From Amaranthus tricolor (Eukaryota; Streptophyta; Magnoliopsida; Caryophyllales; Amaranthaceae): DNA of 64,000 nucleotides. Of the stretch, positions 13,517 through 27,007 are shown piece after piece (within the stretch, counting starts at the first letter, position 1; each line of letters begins with the position of its first letter). The stretch lies in NCBI RefSeq assembly GCF_026212465.1, contig NC_080050.1, positions 34,431,492-34,495,491 of the forward strand, written 5' to 3'. Under the pieces are notes generated by a model. The model was not told the origin of the DNA. It searched no databases and was given only the letters and a program-made list of their open reading frames with translations. A program made the position numbers and the translations under genes.

Positions 13517-16068
13517 CTTATGCGCAAAAGTGGCAAAAACGCTTAAAAACTCTTAAAATCGCAACTTAACACGTAATTTCTAGCATATGACTATGATTTA
13601 GATTCTAACCACTTCAATATAATAATATATAAAAAATAGTGTTTTGTGCCAAATTTCGTGCAAAACAAAAGAAGTTTGAAACTACTTTATGCGCAAAATT
13701 GGCCAAAACGCTTTAAAAACCCTTAAAATCGCAACTTAAACACGTAATTCTTGCATATGACTATGAATTTCAAGTCTAACCCATTCAACACAATAATATA
13801 TACCAAATAGAGTTGTGTGCCAAGTTTCGTGCAAAACAAACCAAGTTTGAGCTACTTTATGCGCAAAAGTGGCAAAAACGCTTAAAAACCCTTAAATCGC
13901 AACTTAACACGTAATTTCTAGCATAAGACTAATTTCAATTCTAACCCATTCAACACAATAATATATACCAAATAGTGTTGTGTGCAAAGTTTCGTGCAAA
14001 ACAAACCAAGTTTGAACTACTTTATGCGCAAAAGTGGGCCAAAACGCTTAAAAACCCTTAAAATCGCAACTTAACACGTAATTCTTGCATATGACTATGA
14101 ATTTCAAGTCTAACCCATTCAACACCATAATATATACTAAATAGTGTTGTATGCCAAGTTTCGTGCAAAACAAACCAAGTTTGAGCTACTTTATGCGCAA
14201 AAGTGCAAAAACGCTTAAAAACTCTTAAAATCGCAACTTAACACACGTAATTTCTAGCGTATGACTATGATTTTCAATTCTAACCACTTCAATACAATAA
14301 TATATAAAAAGTAGTGTTGTGTGACCAGTTTCGTGCAAAACAAACCCAAGTTTGAACTACTTTATGCGCAAAAGTGGCAAAAAAAACCGCTTAAAAAAAA
14401 ACCCTTAAAATCGCAACTTAACACGTAATTTCTAGCATGTGACATGATTTTCAATTCTAACCACTTCAATACAATAATATATAAAAAAATAGTGTTGTGT
14501 GACAAGTTTCGTGCAAAACAAACCAAGTTTGAACTACTTTATGCGCAAAAGTGGCAAAAACGCTTAAAAAACCCTTAAATCGCAACATAACACGTAATTT
14601 CTAGCATATGACTAATTTCAATTCTAACCCATTCAACACAATAATATATACCAAATAGTGTTGTGTGCCAAGTTTCGTGCAAAACAAACCAAGTTTTAGC
14701 TACTTTAAAGCGCAAAAGTTGAAAAAACCGCTTAAAAACCCTTATAATCACAAACTTAACACGTAATTTCTAGCATATGACTATAAATTTTCAATTCTAA
14801 CCACTTCAAACGAAATTATATTTACCAAATAGTGTTGTGTGCAATGTTTCGTGCAAAACAAACCAAGTTTGAGCTACTTTTTGCGCAAAAGTGGAAAAAA
14901 CGCTTAAAAAAAACCTTTAAAATAGCAACTTCACACATAATTTCTAGCATATGACTATGCTTTTCAATTCTAACAACTTCAACACAATAATATATACCAA
15001 ATAGTGTTGTGTGCCAAGTTTCGTGCAAAACAAACCAAGTTTGAGCCACTTTATGCGCAAAAGTGGCAAAAACGCTTAAAAACTCTTAAAATCGCAACTT
15101 AACACGTAATTTCTAGCATATGGACTATGATTTTCAATTCTAACCACTTCAATACAATAATATATAAAAAAATAGTGTTGTGTGACAAGTTTTGTGCAAA
15201 ACAAACCAAGTTTGAACTACTTTATGCGCAAAAGTGGCAAAAATGCTTAAAAAACCCTTAAAATCGCAACATAACACGTAATTTCTAGCATATGACTAAT
15301 TTCAATTCTAACCCATTCAACACAATAATATATACCAAATAGTGTTGTGTGCCAAAGTTTCGTGCAAAAACAAACCAAGTTTGAGCTACTTTAAGAGCCA
15401 AAAGTTGAAAAAAACGCTTAAAAAACCCTTATAATCGCAACTTAACACGTAATTTCTAGCATATGACTATAATTTTTAATTCTAACCACTTCAACGAAAT
15501 TATATTTACCAATAGTGTTGTTGTGCAATGTTTCGTGCAAAACAAACCAAGTTTGAGCTACTTTTTGCGCAAAAGTGGAAAAAACGCTTAAAAAAAAACC
15601 TTTAAAATAGCAACTTCACACATAATTTCTAGCATATGACTATGCTTTTCAATTCTAACAACATCAACACATACCAAATAGTGTTGTGTGCCAAGTTTCG
15701 TGCAAAACAAACCAGTTTGAGCTACTTTATGCGCAAAAGTGGCGAAAAACGCCTAAAAACTCTTAAAATCGCAACTTAACACGTAATTTCTAGCATATGA
15801 CTATAATTTTCAATTCTAACCACTTCAACGCAATAATATTTACCAAATAGTGTTGTGTGCAATGTTTTGTGCAAAACAAACCAAGTTTGAGCTACTTTAT
15901 GCGCAAAAGTGGAAAAAACGCTTAAAAAAAACTTAAAATCGCAACTTCACACCATAATTTCTAGCATATGACTATGCTTTTCAATTCTAACAACTTCAAC
16001 ACAATAATATATATACCAAATAGTGTTGTATGCCAAGTTCCGTGCAAAACAAACCAAGTTTGAGCTAC
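13517..16068. repeat. 2.55-kb HOR unit (about 15 monomers), copy 1
   Basis: Starts with the CTTATGCGC/TAGATTCTAACC marker monomer and contains a CATAAGACTAATTTC monomer near 13920, absent from the earlier blocks, and a CTAGCATGTGACATG monomer near 14436. The marker returns at 16069, a period of 2552 bp. Confidence 0.65.
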
Positions 16069-17597
16069 CTTATGCGCAAAAGTGGCAAATACGCTTAAAA
16101 ACTCTTAAAATCGCAACTTAACACGTAATTTCTAGCATATGACTATGATTTTAGATTCTAACCACTTCAATATAATAATATATAAAAAATAGTGGTTTTG
16201 TGCCAAATTTCGTGCAAAAACAAAAGAAGTTTGAACTACTTTATGCGCAAAAGTGGCCAAAACGCTTAAAAACCCTTAAAAATCGCAACTTAACACGTAA
16301 TTCTTGCATATGACTATGAATTTCAAGTCTAACCCATTCAACACAATAATATATACCAAATAGAGTTGTGTGCCAAGTTTCGTGCAAAACAAACCAAGTT
16401 TGAGCTACTTTATGCGCCAAAGTGGCAAAAACGCTTAAAAACCCTTAAAATCGCAACTTAACACGTAATTTCTAGCATAAGACTAATTTCATATTCTAAC
16501 CCATTCAACACAATAATATATACCAAATAGTGTTGTGTGCAAAGTTTCGTGCAAAACAAACCAAGTTTGAACTACTTTATGCGCAAAAAGTGGCAAAAAC
16601 GCTTAAAAAAACCCTTAAAATCGCAACTTAAACACGTAATTCTTGCATATGAATATGAATTTCAAGTCTAACCCATTCAACACCATAATATATACTAAAT
16701 AGTGTTGTGTGCCAAGTTTCGTGCAAAACAAACCAAGTTTGAGCTACTTTATGCGCAAAAGTGGCAAAAACGCTTAAAAACTCTTAAATATCGCAACTTA
16801 ACACGTAATTTCTAGCGTATGACTATGATTTTCAATTCTAACCACTTCAATACAATAATATATAAAAAGTAGTGTTGTGTGACCAGTTTCGTGCAAAACA
16901 AACCAAGTTTGAACTACTTTATAGCGCAAAAGTGGCAAAAACGCTTAAAAAACCCTTAAAATCGCAACTTAACACGTAATTTCTAGCATGTGACATGATT
17001 TTCAATTCTAACCACATGAATACAATAATATATAAAAAATAGTGTTGTGTGACAAGTTTCGTGCAAAACAAACCAAGTTTGAACTACTTTATGCGCAAAA
17101 GTGGCAAAAACGCTTAAAAACCCTTAAAATCGCAACATAACACGTAATTTCTAGCATATGACTAATTTCAATTCTAACCCATTCAACACAATAATATATA
17201 CCAAATAGTGTTGTGTGCCAAGTTTCGTGCAAAACAAACCAAGTTTTAGCTACTTTAAGCGCAAAAGTTGAAAAAACGCTTAAAAAACCCTTATAATCAC
17301 AACTTAACACGTAATTTCCTAGCATATGACTATAATTTTCAATTCTAACCCACCTTCAACGAAATTATATTTACCAAATAGTGTTGTGTGCAATGTTTCC
17401 GTGCAAAACAAACCAAGTTTGAGCTACTTTTGCGCAAAAGTGGAAAAACGCTTAAAAAAACCTTTAAAATAGCAACTTCACACATAATTCTAGCATATGA
17501 CTATGCTTTTCAATTCTAACAACTTCAAACACAATAAAATATACCAAAATAGTGTTGTTTGCCAAGTTTCGTGCAAAACAAACCAAGTTTGAGCCAC
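16069..17597. repeat. 2.55-kb HOR unit, copy 2, merging into the next block
   Basis: Follows the same order as 13517-15048: CATAAGACTAATTTC near 16478 and CTAGCATGTGACATG near 16987. Correspondence fades after about 17.6-18.1 kb, where the 163-bp monomer expected from copy 1 (near 15660) is replaced by a full-length one (near 18198). The boundary is approximate. Confidence 0.55.
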
Positions 17598-20500
17598 TTT
17601 ATGCGCAAAAGTGGCAAAAACGCTTAAAAACTCTTAAAATCGCAACTTAACACGTAATTTCTAGCATATGACTATGATTTCAATTCTACCACTTCAATAC
17701 AATAATATATAAAAAATAGTGTTGTGTTGACAATTTTTGTGCAAAACAAACCAAGTTTGAACTACTTTATGCGCAAAAGTGGCAAAAACGCTTAAAAAAC
17801 CCTTAAAATCGCAACATAACACGTAATTTCTAGCATATGACTAATTTCATTCTAACCCATTCAACACAATAATATATACCAAATAGTGTTGTGTGCCAAG
17901 TTTCGTGCAAAACAAACCAAGTTTGAGCTACTTTAAGCGCAAAAGTTGAAAAAACGCTAAAAAACCTTATAATCGCAACTTAACACGTAATTTCTAGCAT
18001 ATGACTATAATTTTTAATTCTAACCACTTCAACGAAATTATATTTACGAAATAGTGTTGTGTGCAATGTTTCGTGCAAAACAAACCAAGTTTGAGCTACT
18101 TTTTGCGCAAAAGTGGAAAAAACGCTTAAAAAAAACCTTTAAAATAGCAACTTCACATCATAATTTCTAGCATATGACTATGCTTTTCAATTCTAACAAC
18201 TTCAACACAATAAAATATACCAATAGTGTTGTTTGCCAAGTTTCGTGCAAAACAAACCAAGTTTGAGCCACTTTATGCGCAAAAGTGGCAAAAAACGCTT
18301 AAAAACTCTTAAAATCGCAACTTAACACGTACTTCAATACAATAATATATAAAAAATAGTGTTGTGTCACAAGTTTTGTGCAAAACAAACCAAGTTTGAA
18401 CTACTTTATGCGCAAAGTGGCAAAAACGCTTAAAAACCCTTAAAATCGCAACATAACACATAATTTCTAGCATATGACTAATTTCAATTCTAACCCATTC
18501 AACACAATAATATATACCAAGTAGTGTTGTGTGCCAAGTTTCGTGCAAAAAAAAACCAAGTTTGAGCTACTTTAAGCGCAAAAGTTGAAAAAAACGCTTA
18601 AAAACCCTTATAATCGCAACTTAACACGTAATTTCTAGCATATGACTATAATTTTTAATTCTAACCACTTCAACGAAATTATATTTACCAAATAGTGTTG
18701 TGTGCAATGTTTCGTGCAAAACAAACAAGTTTGAGCTACTTTTTGCGCAAAAAGTGGAAAAAACGCTTAAAAAAACCTTTAAAATAGCAACTTCACACAT
18801 TATTTCTAGCATATGACTATGCTTTTCAATTCTAACAACATCAACACATACCAAATAGTGTTGTGTGCCAAGTTTCGTGCAAAACAAACCAAGTTTGAGC
18901 TACTTTATGCGCAAAAGTGGCAAAAACGCCTAAAAACTCTTAAAATCGCAACTTAACACGTATTTTCTAGCATATGACTATAATTTTTCAATTCTAACCA
19001 CTTCAACGCAATAATATTTACCAAATAGTGTGTTGTGCAATGTTTTGTGCAAAACAAACAAGTTTGAGCTACTTTATGCGCAAAAGATGAAAAAAACGCT
19101 TAAAAAAACCTTTAAAATCGCAACTTCACACATAATTTCTAGCATATGACTATGCTTTTCAATTCTAACAACTTCAACACAATAATATATATACCAAATA
19201 GTGTTGTGTGCCAAGTTTCGTGCAAAACAAACCAAGTTTGAGCTACCTTATGCGCAAAAGTGGCAAAAAACGCTTAAAAACTCTTAAAATCGCAACTTAA
19301 CACGTAATTTCTAGCATATGACAATGATTTTAGATTCTAACCACTTCAATATAATAATATATAAAAATAGTGTTTTGTGCCAAATTTCGTGCAAAACAAA
19401 AGAAGTTTGAACTACTTTATGCGCAAAAGTGGCCCAAAACGCTTAAAACCCTTAAAATCGCAACTTAACACGTAATTCTTGCATATGACTATGAATTTCA
19501 AGTCTAACCCCATTCAACACAATAATATATACCAAATAGAGTTGTGTGCCAAGTTTCGTGCAAAACAAACCAAGTTTGAGCTACTTTATGCGCAAAAAGT
19601 GGCAAAAAACGCTTAAAAACCCTTAAAATCGCAACTTAACACGTAATTTCTAGCATAAGACTAATTTCAATTCTAACCCATTCAACACAATAATATATAC
19701 CAAATAGTGTTGTGTGCAAAGTTTCGTGCAAAACAAACCAAGTTTGAACTACTTTATGCGCAAAAGTGGCCAAAACGCTTAAAAACCCTTAAAATCGCAA
19801 CTTAACACGTAATTCTTGCATATGACTATGAATTTCAAGTCTAACCCATTCAACACCATAATATATACTAATAGTGTTGTGTGCCATGTTTCGTGCAAAA
19901 CAAACCAAGTTTGAGCTACTTTATGCGCAAAAGTGGCAAAAACGCTTAAAAACTCTTAAAATCGCAACTTAACACGTAATTTCTAGCATATGACTATGAT
20001 TTTTAATTCTAACCACTTCAATACAATAATATATAAAAAATAGTGTTGTGTGACAAGTTTTGTGCAAAACAAACCAAGTTTGAACTACTTATGCGCAAAA
20101 GTGGCAAAAACGCTTAAAAACCCTTAAAATCGCAACATAACACGTAATTTCTAGCATATGACTAATTTCAATTCTAACCCATTCAACACAATAATATATA
20201 CCAAATAGTGTTGTGTGCCAAGTTTCGTGCAAAACAAACCAAGTTTGAGCTACTTTAAGCGCAAAAGTTGAAAAAACGCTTAAAAAAACCCTTATAATCG
20301 CAACTTAACACGTAATTTCTAGCATATGACTATAATTTTTAATTCTAACCACTTCAACGAAATTATATTTACCAAATAGTGTTGTGTGCAATGTTTCGTG
20401 CAAAACAAACCAAGTTTGAGCTACTTTTTGCGCAAAAGTGGAAAAAAACGCTTAAAAAAACCTTTAAAATAGCAACTTCACACATAATTTCTAGCATATG

Positions 20501-21941
20501 ACTATGCTTTTCAATTCTAACAACTTCAACACAATAAAATATACCAAATAGTGTTGTTTGCCAAGTTTCGTGCAAAACAAACCAAGTTTGAGCTACTTTA
20601 TGCGCAAAAGTGGCAAAAACGCTTAAAAACTCTTAAAATCGCAACTTAACACGTAATTTCTAGCATATGACTATGATTTTCAATTCTAACCACTTCAATA
20701 CAATAATATATAAAAAATAGTGTTGTGTCACAAGTTTTGTGCAAAACAAACAAGTTTGAACTACTTTATGCGCAAAAGTGGCAAAAACGCTTAAAAACCC
20801 TTAAAATCGCAACATAACACGTAATTTCTAGCATATGACTAATTTCAATTCTAACCCATTCAACACAATAATATATACTAAGTAGTGTTGTGTGCCAAGT
20901 TTCGTGCAAAAAAAAACCAAGTTTGAGCTACTTTAAGCGCAAAAGTTGAAAAAACGCTTAAAAACCCTTATAATCGCAACTTAATACGTAATTTCTAGCA
21001 TATGACTATAATTTTTAATTCTAACCACTTCAACGAAATTATATTTACCAAATAGTGTTGTGTGCAATGTTTCGTGCAAAACAAACCAAGTTTGAGCTAC
21101 TTTTTGCGCAAAAGTGGAAAAAACGCTTAAAAAAACTTTTAAAATAGAAACTTCACACATAATTTCTAGCATATGACTATGCTTTTCAATTCTAACAACA
21201 TCAACACATACCAAATAGTGTTGTGTGCCAAGTTTCGTGCAAAACAAACCAAGTTTGAGCTACTTTATGCGCAAAAGTGGCAAAAACGCCTAAAAACTCT
21301 TAAAATCGCAACTTAACACGTATTTTCTAGCATATGACTATAATTTTCAATTCTATCCACTTCAACGCAATAATATTTACCAAATAGTGTTGTGTGCAAT
21401 GTTTTGTGCAAAACAAACCAAGTTTGAGCTACTTTATGCGCAAAAGATGAAAAAAACGCTTAAAAAAACCTTTAAAATCGCAACTTCACACATAATTTCT
21501 AGCATATGACTATGCTTTTCAATTCTAACAACTTCAACACAATAATATATATACCAAATAGTGTTGTGTGCCAAGTTTCGTGCAAAACAAACCAAGTTTG
21601 AGCTACTTTATGCGCAAAAGTGGCAAAAACGCTTAAAAACCCTTAAAATCGCAACTTAACACGTAATTTCTAGCATAAGACTAATTTCAATTCTAACCCA
21701 TTCAACACAATAATATATACCAAATAGTGTTGTGTGCAAAGTTTCGTGCAAAACAAACCAAGTTTGAACTACTTTATGCGCAAAAGTGGCCAAAACGCTT
21801 AAAAAACCCTTAAAATCGCAACTTAACACGTAATTCTTGCATATGACTATGAATTTCAAGTCTAACCCATTCAACACCATAATATATACTAAATAGTGTT
21901 GTGTGCCATGTTTCGTGCAAAACAAACCAAGTTTGAGCTAC
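17598..21941. repeat. 4.39-kb super-repeat (26 monomers), copy 1
   Basis: Two alternating sub-blocks: X (17598-19919, about 14 monomers, containing the TGACAATGATTTTAGATTC marker at about 19321) and Y (19920-21941, about 12 monomers, lacking it). The copy is 4344 bp, short of its neighbour mainly because of a 37-bp deletion at 18331. Indel noise is frequent up to about 19.5 kb and nearly absent after it. Confidence 0.75.
18321..18345. other. 37-bp deletion inside one satellite monomer
   Basis: CTTAACACGTA is joined directly to CTTCAATACAATA at 18331/18332. The equivalent monomer about 4.39 kb downstream (near 22700) retains the 37 bp containing the conserved CTAGCATATGACTATG block. It is the only monomer I saw in subfamily A without that block. 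Confidence 0.85.
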
Positions 21942-24900
21942 TTTATGCGCAAAAGTGGCAAAAACGCTTAAAAACTCTTAAAATCGCAACTTAACACGTA
22001 ATTTCTAGCATATGACTATGATTTTCAATTCTAACCACTTCAATACAATAATATATAAAAAATAGTGTTGTGTGACAAGTTTTGTGCAAAACAAACCAAG
22101 TTTGAACTACTTTATGCGCAAAAGTGGCAAAAACGCTTAAAAACCCTTAAAATCGCAACATAACACGTAATTTCTAGCATATGACTAATTTCAATTCTAA
22201 CCCATTCAACACAATAATATATACCAAATAGTGTTGTGTGCCAAGTTTCGTGCAAAACAAACCAAGTTTGAGCTACTTTAAGAGCAAAAGTTGAAAAAAA
22301 CGCTTAAAAACCCTTATAATCGCAACTTAACACGTAATTTCTAGCATATGACTATAATTTTTAATTCTAACCACTTCAACGAAATTATATTTACCAAATA
22401 GTGTTGTGTGCAATGTTTCGTGCAAAACAAACCAAGTTTGAGCTACTTTTTTGCGCAAAAGTGGAAAAAACGCTTAAAAAAACCTTTAAAATAGCAACTT
22501 CACACATAATTTCTAGCATATGACTATGCTTTTCAATTCTAACAACTTCAACACAATAAAATATACCAAATAGTGTTGTTTGCCAAGTTTCGTGCAAAAC
22601 AAACCAAGTTTGAGCCACTTTATGCGCAAAAGTGGCAAAAACGCTTAAAAACTCTTAAAATCGCAACTTAACACGTAATTTCTAGCATATGACTATGATT
22701 TTCAATTCTAACCACTTCAATACCATAATATATAAAAAATAGTGTTGTGTCACAAGTTTTGTGCAAAACAAACCAAGTTTGAACTACTTTATGCGCAAAA
22801 GTGGCAAAAACGCTTAAAAAACCCTTAAAATCGCAACATAACACGTAATTTCTAGCATATGACTAATTTCAATTCTAACCCATTCAACACAATAATATAT
22901 ACCAAGTAGTGTTGTGTGCCAAGTTTCGTGCAAAAAAAAACCAAGTTTGAGCTACTTTAAGCGCAAAAGTTGAAAAAACGCTTAAAAAACCCTTATAATC
23001 GCAACTTAACACGTAATTTCTAGCATATGACTATAATTTTTAATTCTAACCACTTCAACGAAATTATATTTACCAAATAGTGTTGTGTGCAATGTTTCGT
23101 GCAAAACCAACCAAGTTTGAGCTACTTTTTGCGCAAAAGTGGAAAAAAACGCTTAAAAAAAACCTTTAAAATAGCAACTTCACACATAATTTCTAGCATA
23201 TGACTATGCTTTTCAATTCTAACAACATCAACACATACCAAATAGTGTTGTGTGCCAAGTTTCGTGCAAAACAAACCAAGTTTGAGCTACTTTATGCGCA
23301 AAAGTGGCAAAAACGCCTAAAAACTCTTAAAATCGCAACTTAACACGTATTTTCTAGCATATGACTATAATTTTCAATTCTAACCACTTCAACGCAATAA
23401 TATTTACCAAATAGTGTTGTGTGCAATGTTTTGTGCAAAACAAACCAAGTTTGAGCTACTTTATGCGCAAAAGATGAAAAAAACGCTTAAAAAAACCTTT
23501 AAAATCGCAACTTCACACATAATTTCTAGCATATGACTATGCTTTTCAATTCTAACAACTTCGAACACAATAATATATATACCAAATAGTGTTGTGTGCC
23601 AAGTTTCGTGCAAAACAAACCAAGTTTGAGCTACCTTATGCGCAAAAGTGGCAAAAACGCTTAAAAACTCTTAAAATCGCAACTTAACACGTAATTTCTA
23701 GCATATGACAATGATTTTAGATTCTAACCACTTCAATATAATAATATATAAAAAATAGTGTTTTGTGCCAAATTTCGTGCAAAACAAAAGAAGTTTGAAC
23801 TACTTTATGCGCAAAAGTGGCCAAAACGCTTAAAAACCCTTAAAATCGCAACTTAACACGTAATTCTTGCATATGACTATGAATTTCAAGTCTAACCCAT
23901 TCAACACAATAATATATACCAAATAGAGTTGTGTGCCAAGTTTCGTGCAAAACAAACCAAGTTTGAGCTACTTTATGCGCAAAAGTGGCAAAAACGCTTA
24001 AAAACCCTTAAAATCGCAACTTAACACGTAATTTCTAGCATAAGACTAATTTCAATTCTAACCCATTCAACACAATAATATATACCAAATAGTGTTGTGT
24101 GCAAAGTTTCGTGCAAAACAAACCAAGTTTGAACTACTTTATGCGCAAAAGTGGCCAAAACGCTTAAAAACCCTTAAAATCGCAACTTAACACGTAATTC
24201 TTGCATATGACTATGAATTTCAAGTCTAACCCATTCAACACCATAATATATACTAAATAGTGTTGTGTGCCATGTTTCGTGCAAAACAAACCAAGTTTGA
24301 GCTACTTTATGCGCAAAAGTGGCAAAAACGCTTAAAAACTCTTAAAATCGCAACTTAACACGTAATTTCTAGCATATGACTATGATTTTTAATTCTAACC
24401 ACTTCAATACAATAATATATAAAAAATAGTGTTGTGTGACAAGTTTTGTGCAAAACAAACCAAGTTTGAACTACTTTATGCGCAAAAGTGGCAAAAACGC
24501 TTAAAAAACCCTTAAAATCGCAACATAACACGTAATTTCTAGCATATGACTAATTTCAATTCTAACCCATTCAACACAATAATATATACCAAATAGTGTT
24601 GTGTGCCAAGTTTCGTGCAAAACAAACCAAGTTTGAGCTACTTTAAGCGCAAAAGTTGAAAAAAACGCTTAAAAACCCTTATAATCGCAACTTAACACGT
24701 AATTTCTAGCATATGACTATAATTTTTAATTCTAACCACTTCAACGAAATTATATTTACCAAATAGTGTTGTGTGCAATGTTTCGTGCAAAACAAACCAA
24801 GTTTGAGCTACTTTTTGCGCAAAAGTGGAAAAAACGCTTAAAAAAACCTTTAAAATAGCAACTTCACACATAATTTCTAGCATATGACTATGCTTTTCAA

Positions 24901-26329
24901 TTCTAACAACTTCAACACAATAAAATATACCAAATAGTGTTGTTTGCCAAGTTTCGTGCAAAACAAACCAAGTTTGAGCTACTTTATGCGCAAAAGTGGC
25001 AAAAACGCTTAAAAACTCTTAAAATCGCAACTTAACACGTAATTTCTAGCATATGACTATGATTTTCAATTCTAACCACTTCAATACAATAATATATAAA
25101 AAATAGTGTTGTGTCACAAGTTTTGTGCAAAACAAACCAAGTTTGAACTACTTTATGCGCAAAAGTGGCAAAAACGCTTAAAAACCCTTAAAATCGCAAC
25201 ATAACACGTAATTTCTAGCATATGACTAATTTCAATTCTAACCCATTCAACACAATAATATATACCAAGTAGTGTTGTGTGCCAAGTTTCGTGCAAAAAA
25301 AACCAAGTTTGAGCTACTTTAAGCGCAAAAGTTGAAAAAAACGCTTAAAAACCCTTATAATCGCAACTTAATACGTAATTTCTAGCATATGACTATAATT
25401 TTTAATTCTAACCACTTCAACGAAATTATATTTACCAAATAGTGTTGTGTGCAATGTTTCGTGCAAAACAAACCAAGTTTGAGCTACTTTTTGCGCAAAA
25501 GTGGAAAAAACGCTTAAAAAAAACCTTTAAAATAGAAACTTCACACATAATTTCTAGCATATGACTATGCTTTTCAATTCTAACAACATCAACACATACC
25601 AAATAGTGTTGTGTGCCAAGTTTCGTGCAAAACAAACCAAGTTTGAGCTACTTTATGCGCAAAAGTGGCAAAAACGCCTAAAAACTCTTAACATCGCAAC
25701 TTAACACGTATTTTCTAGCATATGACTATAATTTTCAATTCTATCCACTTCAACGCAATAATATTTACCAAATAGTGTTGTGTGCAATGTTTTGTGCAAA
25801 ACAAACCAAGTTTGAGCTACTTTATGCGCAAAAGATGAAAAAACGCTTAAAAAAAACCTTTAAAATCGCAACTTCACACATAATTTCTAGCATATGACTA
25901 TGCTTTTCAATTCTAACAACTTCAACACAATAATATATATACCAAATAGTGTTGTGTGCCAAGTTTCGTGCAAAACAAACCAAGTTTGAGCTACTTTATG
26001 CGCAAAAGTGGCAAAAACGCTTAAAAACCCTTAAAATCGCAACTTAACACGTAATTTCTAGCATAAGACTAATTTCAATTCTAACCCATTCAACACAATA
26101 ATATATACCAAATAGTGTTGTGTGCAAAGTTTCGTGCAAAACAAACCAAGTTTGAACTACTTTATGCGCAAAAGTGGCCAAAACGCTTAAAAAACCCTTA
26201 AAATCGCAACTTAACACGTAATTCTTGCATATGACTATGAATTTCAAGTCTAACCCATTCAACACCATAATATATACTAAATAGTGTTGTGTGCCATGTT
26301 TCGTGCAAAACAAACCAAGTTTGAGCTAC
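21942..26329. repeat. 4.39-kb super-repeat (26 monomers), copy 2
   Basis: 4388 bp, again sub-block X (21942-24305) then Y (24306-26329). Marker pairs give the period directly: 19247 to 23635 (4388), 21671 to 26059 (4388) and 19920 to 24306 (4386). The Y blocks are nearly identical between copies. Confidence 0.85.
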
Positions 26330-26907
26330 TTTATGCGCAAAAGTGGCAAAAACGCTTAAAAAACTCTTAAAATCGCAACTTAACACGTAATTTCTAGCAT
26401 ATGACTATGATTTTCAATTCTAACCACTTCAATACAATAATATATAAAAAATAGTGTTGTGTGACAAGTTTTGTGCAAAACAAACCAAGTTTGAACTACT
26501 TTATGCGCAAAAGTGGCAAAAACGCTTAAAAACCCTTAAAATCGCAACATAACACGTAATTTCTAGCATATGACTAATTTCAATTCTAACCCATTCAACA
26601 CAATAATATATACCAAATAGTGTTGTGTGCCAAGTTTCGTGCAAAACAAACCAAGTTTGAGCTACTTTAAGAGCAAAAGTTGAAAAAACGCTTAAAAACC
26701 CTTATAATCGCAACTTAACACGTAATTTCTAGCATATGACTATAATTTTTAATTCTAACCACTTCAACGAAATTATATTTACCAAATAGTGTTGTTTGCA
26801 ATGTTTCGTGCAAAACAAACCAAGTTTGAGCTACTTTTTGCGCAAAAGTGGAAAAAACGCTTAAAAAAACCTTTAAAATAGCAACTTCACACATAATTTC
26901 TAGCATA
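26330..26907. repeat. 4.39-kb super-repeat, copy 3, cut by the assembly gap
   Basis: The first 578 bp match 21942 onward, including the rare TTTAAGAGC monomer start (22279 and 26668, 4389 bp apart). The match stops only because the sequence becomes N. Confidence 0.85.
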
Positions 26908-27007
26908 NNNNNNNNNNNNNNNNNNNNNNNNNNNNNNNNNNNNNNNNNNNNNNNNNNNNNNNNNNNNNNNNNNNNNNNNNNNNNNNNNNNNNNNNNNNNN
27001 NNNNNNN
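26908..27007. other. Assembly gap of exactly 100 N
   Basis: A run of 100 N, the conventional placeholder for a gap of unknown size. Satellite subfamily A lies to the left and subfamily B to the right, in the same orientation, so the true A/B junction is not in the sequence. Confidence 0.98.

Larger units (their letters stand above)
1..26907. repeat. Centromere-type satellite array, subfamily A
   Basis: Uninterrupted head-to-tail tandem repeat. Monomer starts (at the TTTATGCGC-like motif) fall at 1, 169, 335, 504, 675, 844, 1011, 1181, 1344, 1513, 1687 and 1858, giving lengths of 163-174 bp with a mode near 168. Each monomer carries, in order, an A-tract-rich segment (GCGCAAAAGTGGCAAAAACG then CTTAAAAACYCTTAAAATCG), the conserved TAATTTCTAGCATATGACTA block, CAATTCTAACCACTTCAA, an AT-rich ATAATATATACC part, and AGTGTTGTGTGCCAAGTTTC followed by GTGCAAAACAAACCAAGTTT. 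Monomer length, AT richness and higher-order structure are those of plant centromeric satellites; the centromere assignment is inference, because no CENH3 data are available here. Monomer variants (TTTATGCGC, TTTAAGCGC, TTTTTGCGC, CTTATGCGC starts) recur in fixed orders and define the higher-order repeats listed separately. There are no host genes in this stretch. Confidence 0.95.

Noticed and set aside
384..26906. Many minus-strand open frames of 60-131 residues in subfamily A, with recurring MAQTWFVLHETW-like products
   Set aside because: They are the satellite read in one frame. A monomer near 168 bp is a multiple of three, so a frame can stay open over two monomers; starts and stops shift with 1-bp indels, and the same peptide recurs per monomer. 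No promoter, intron or domain evidence.
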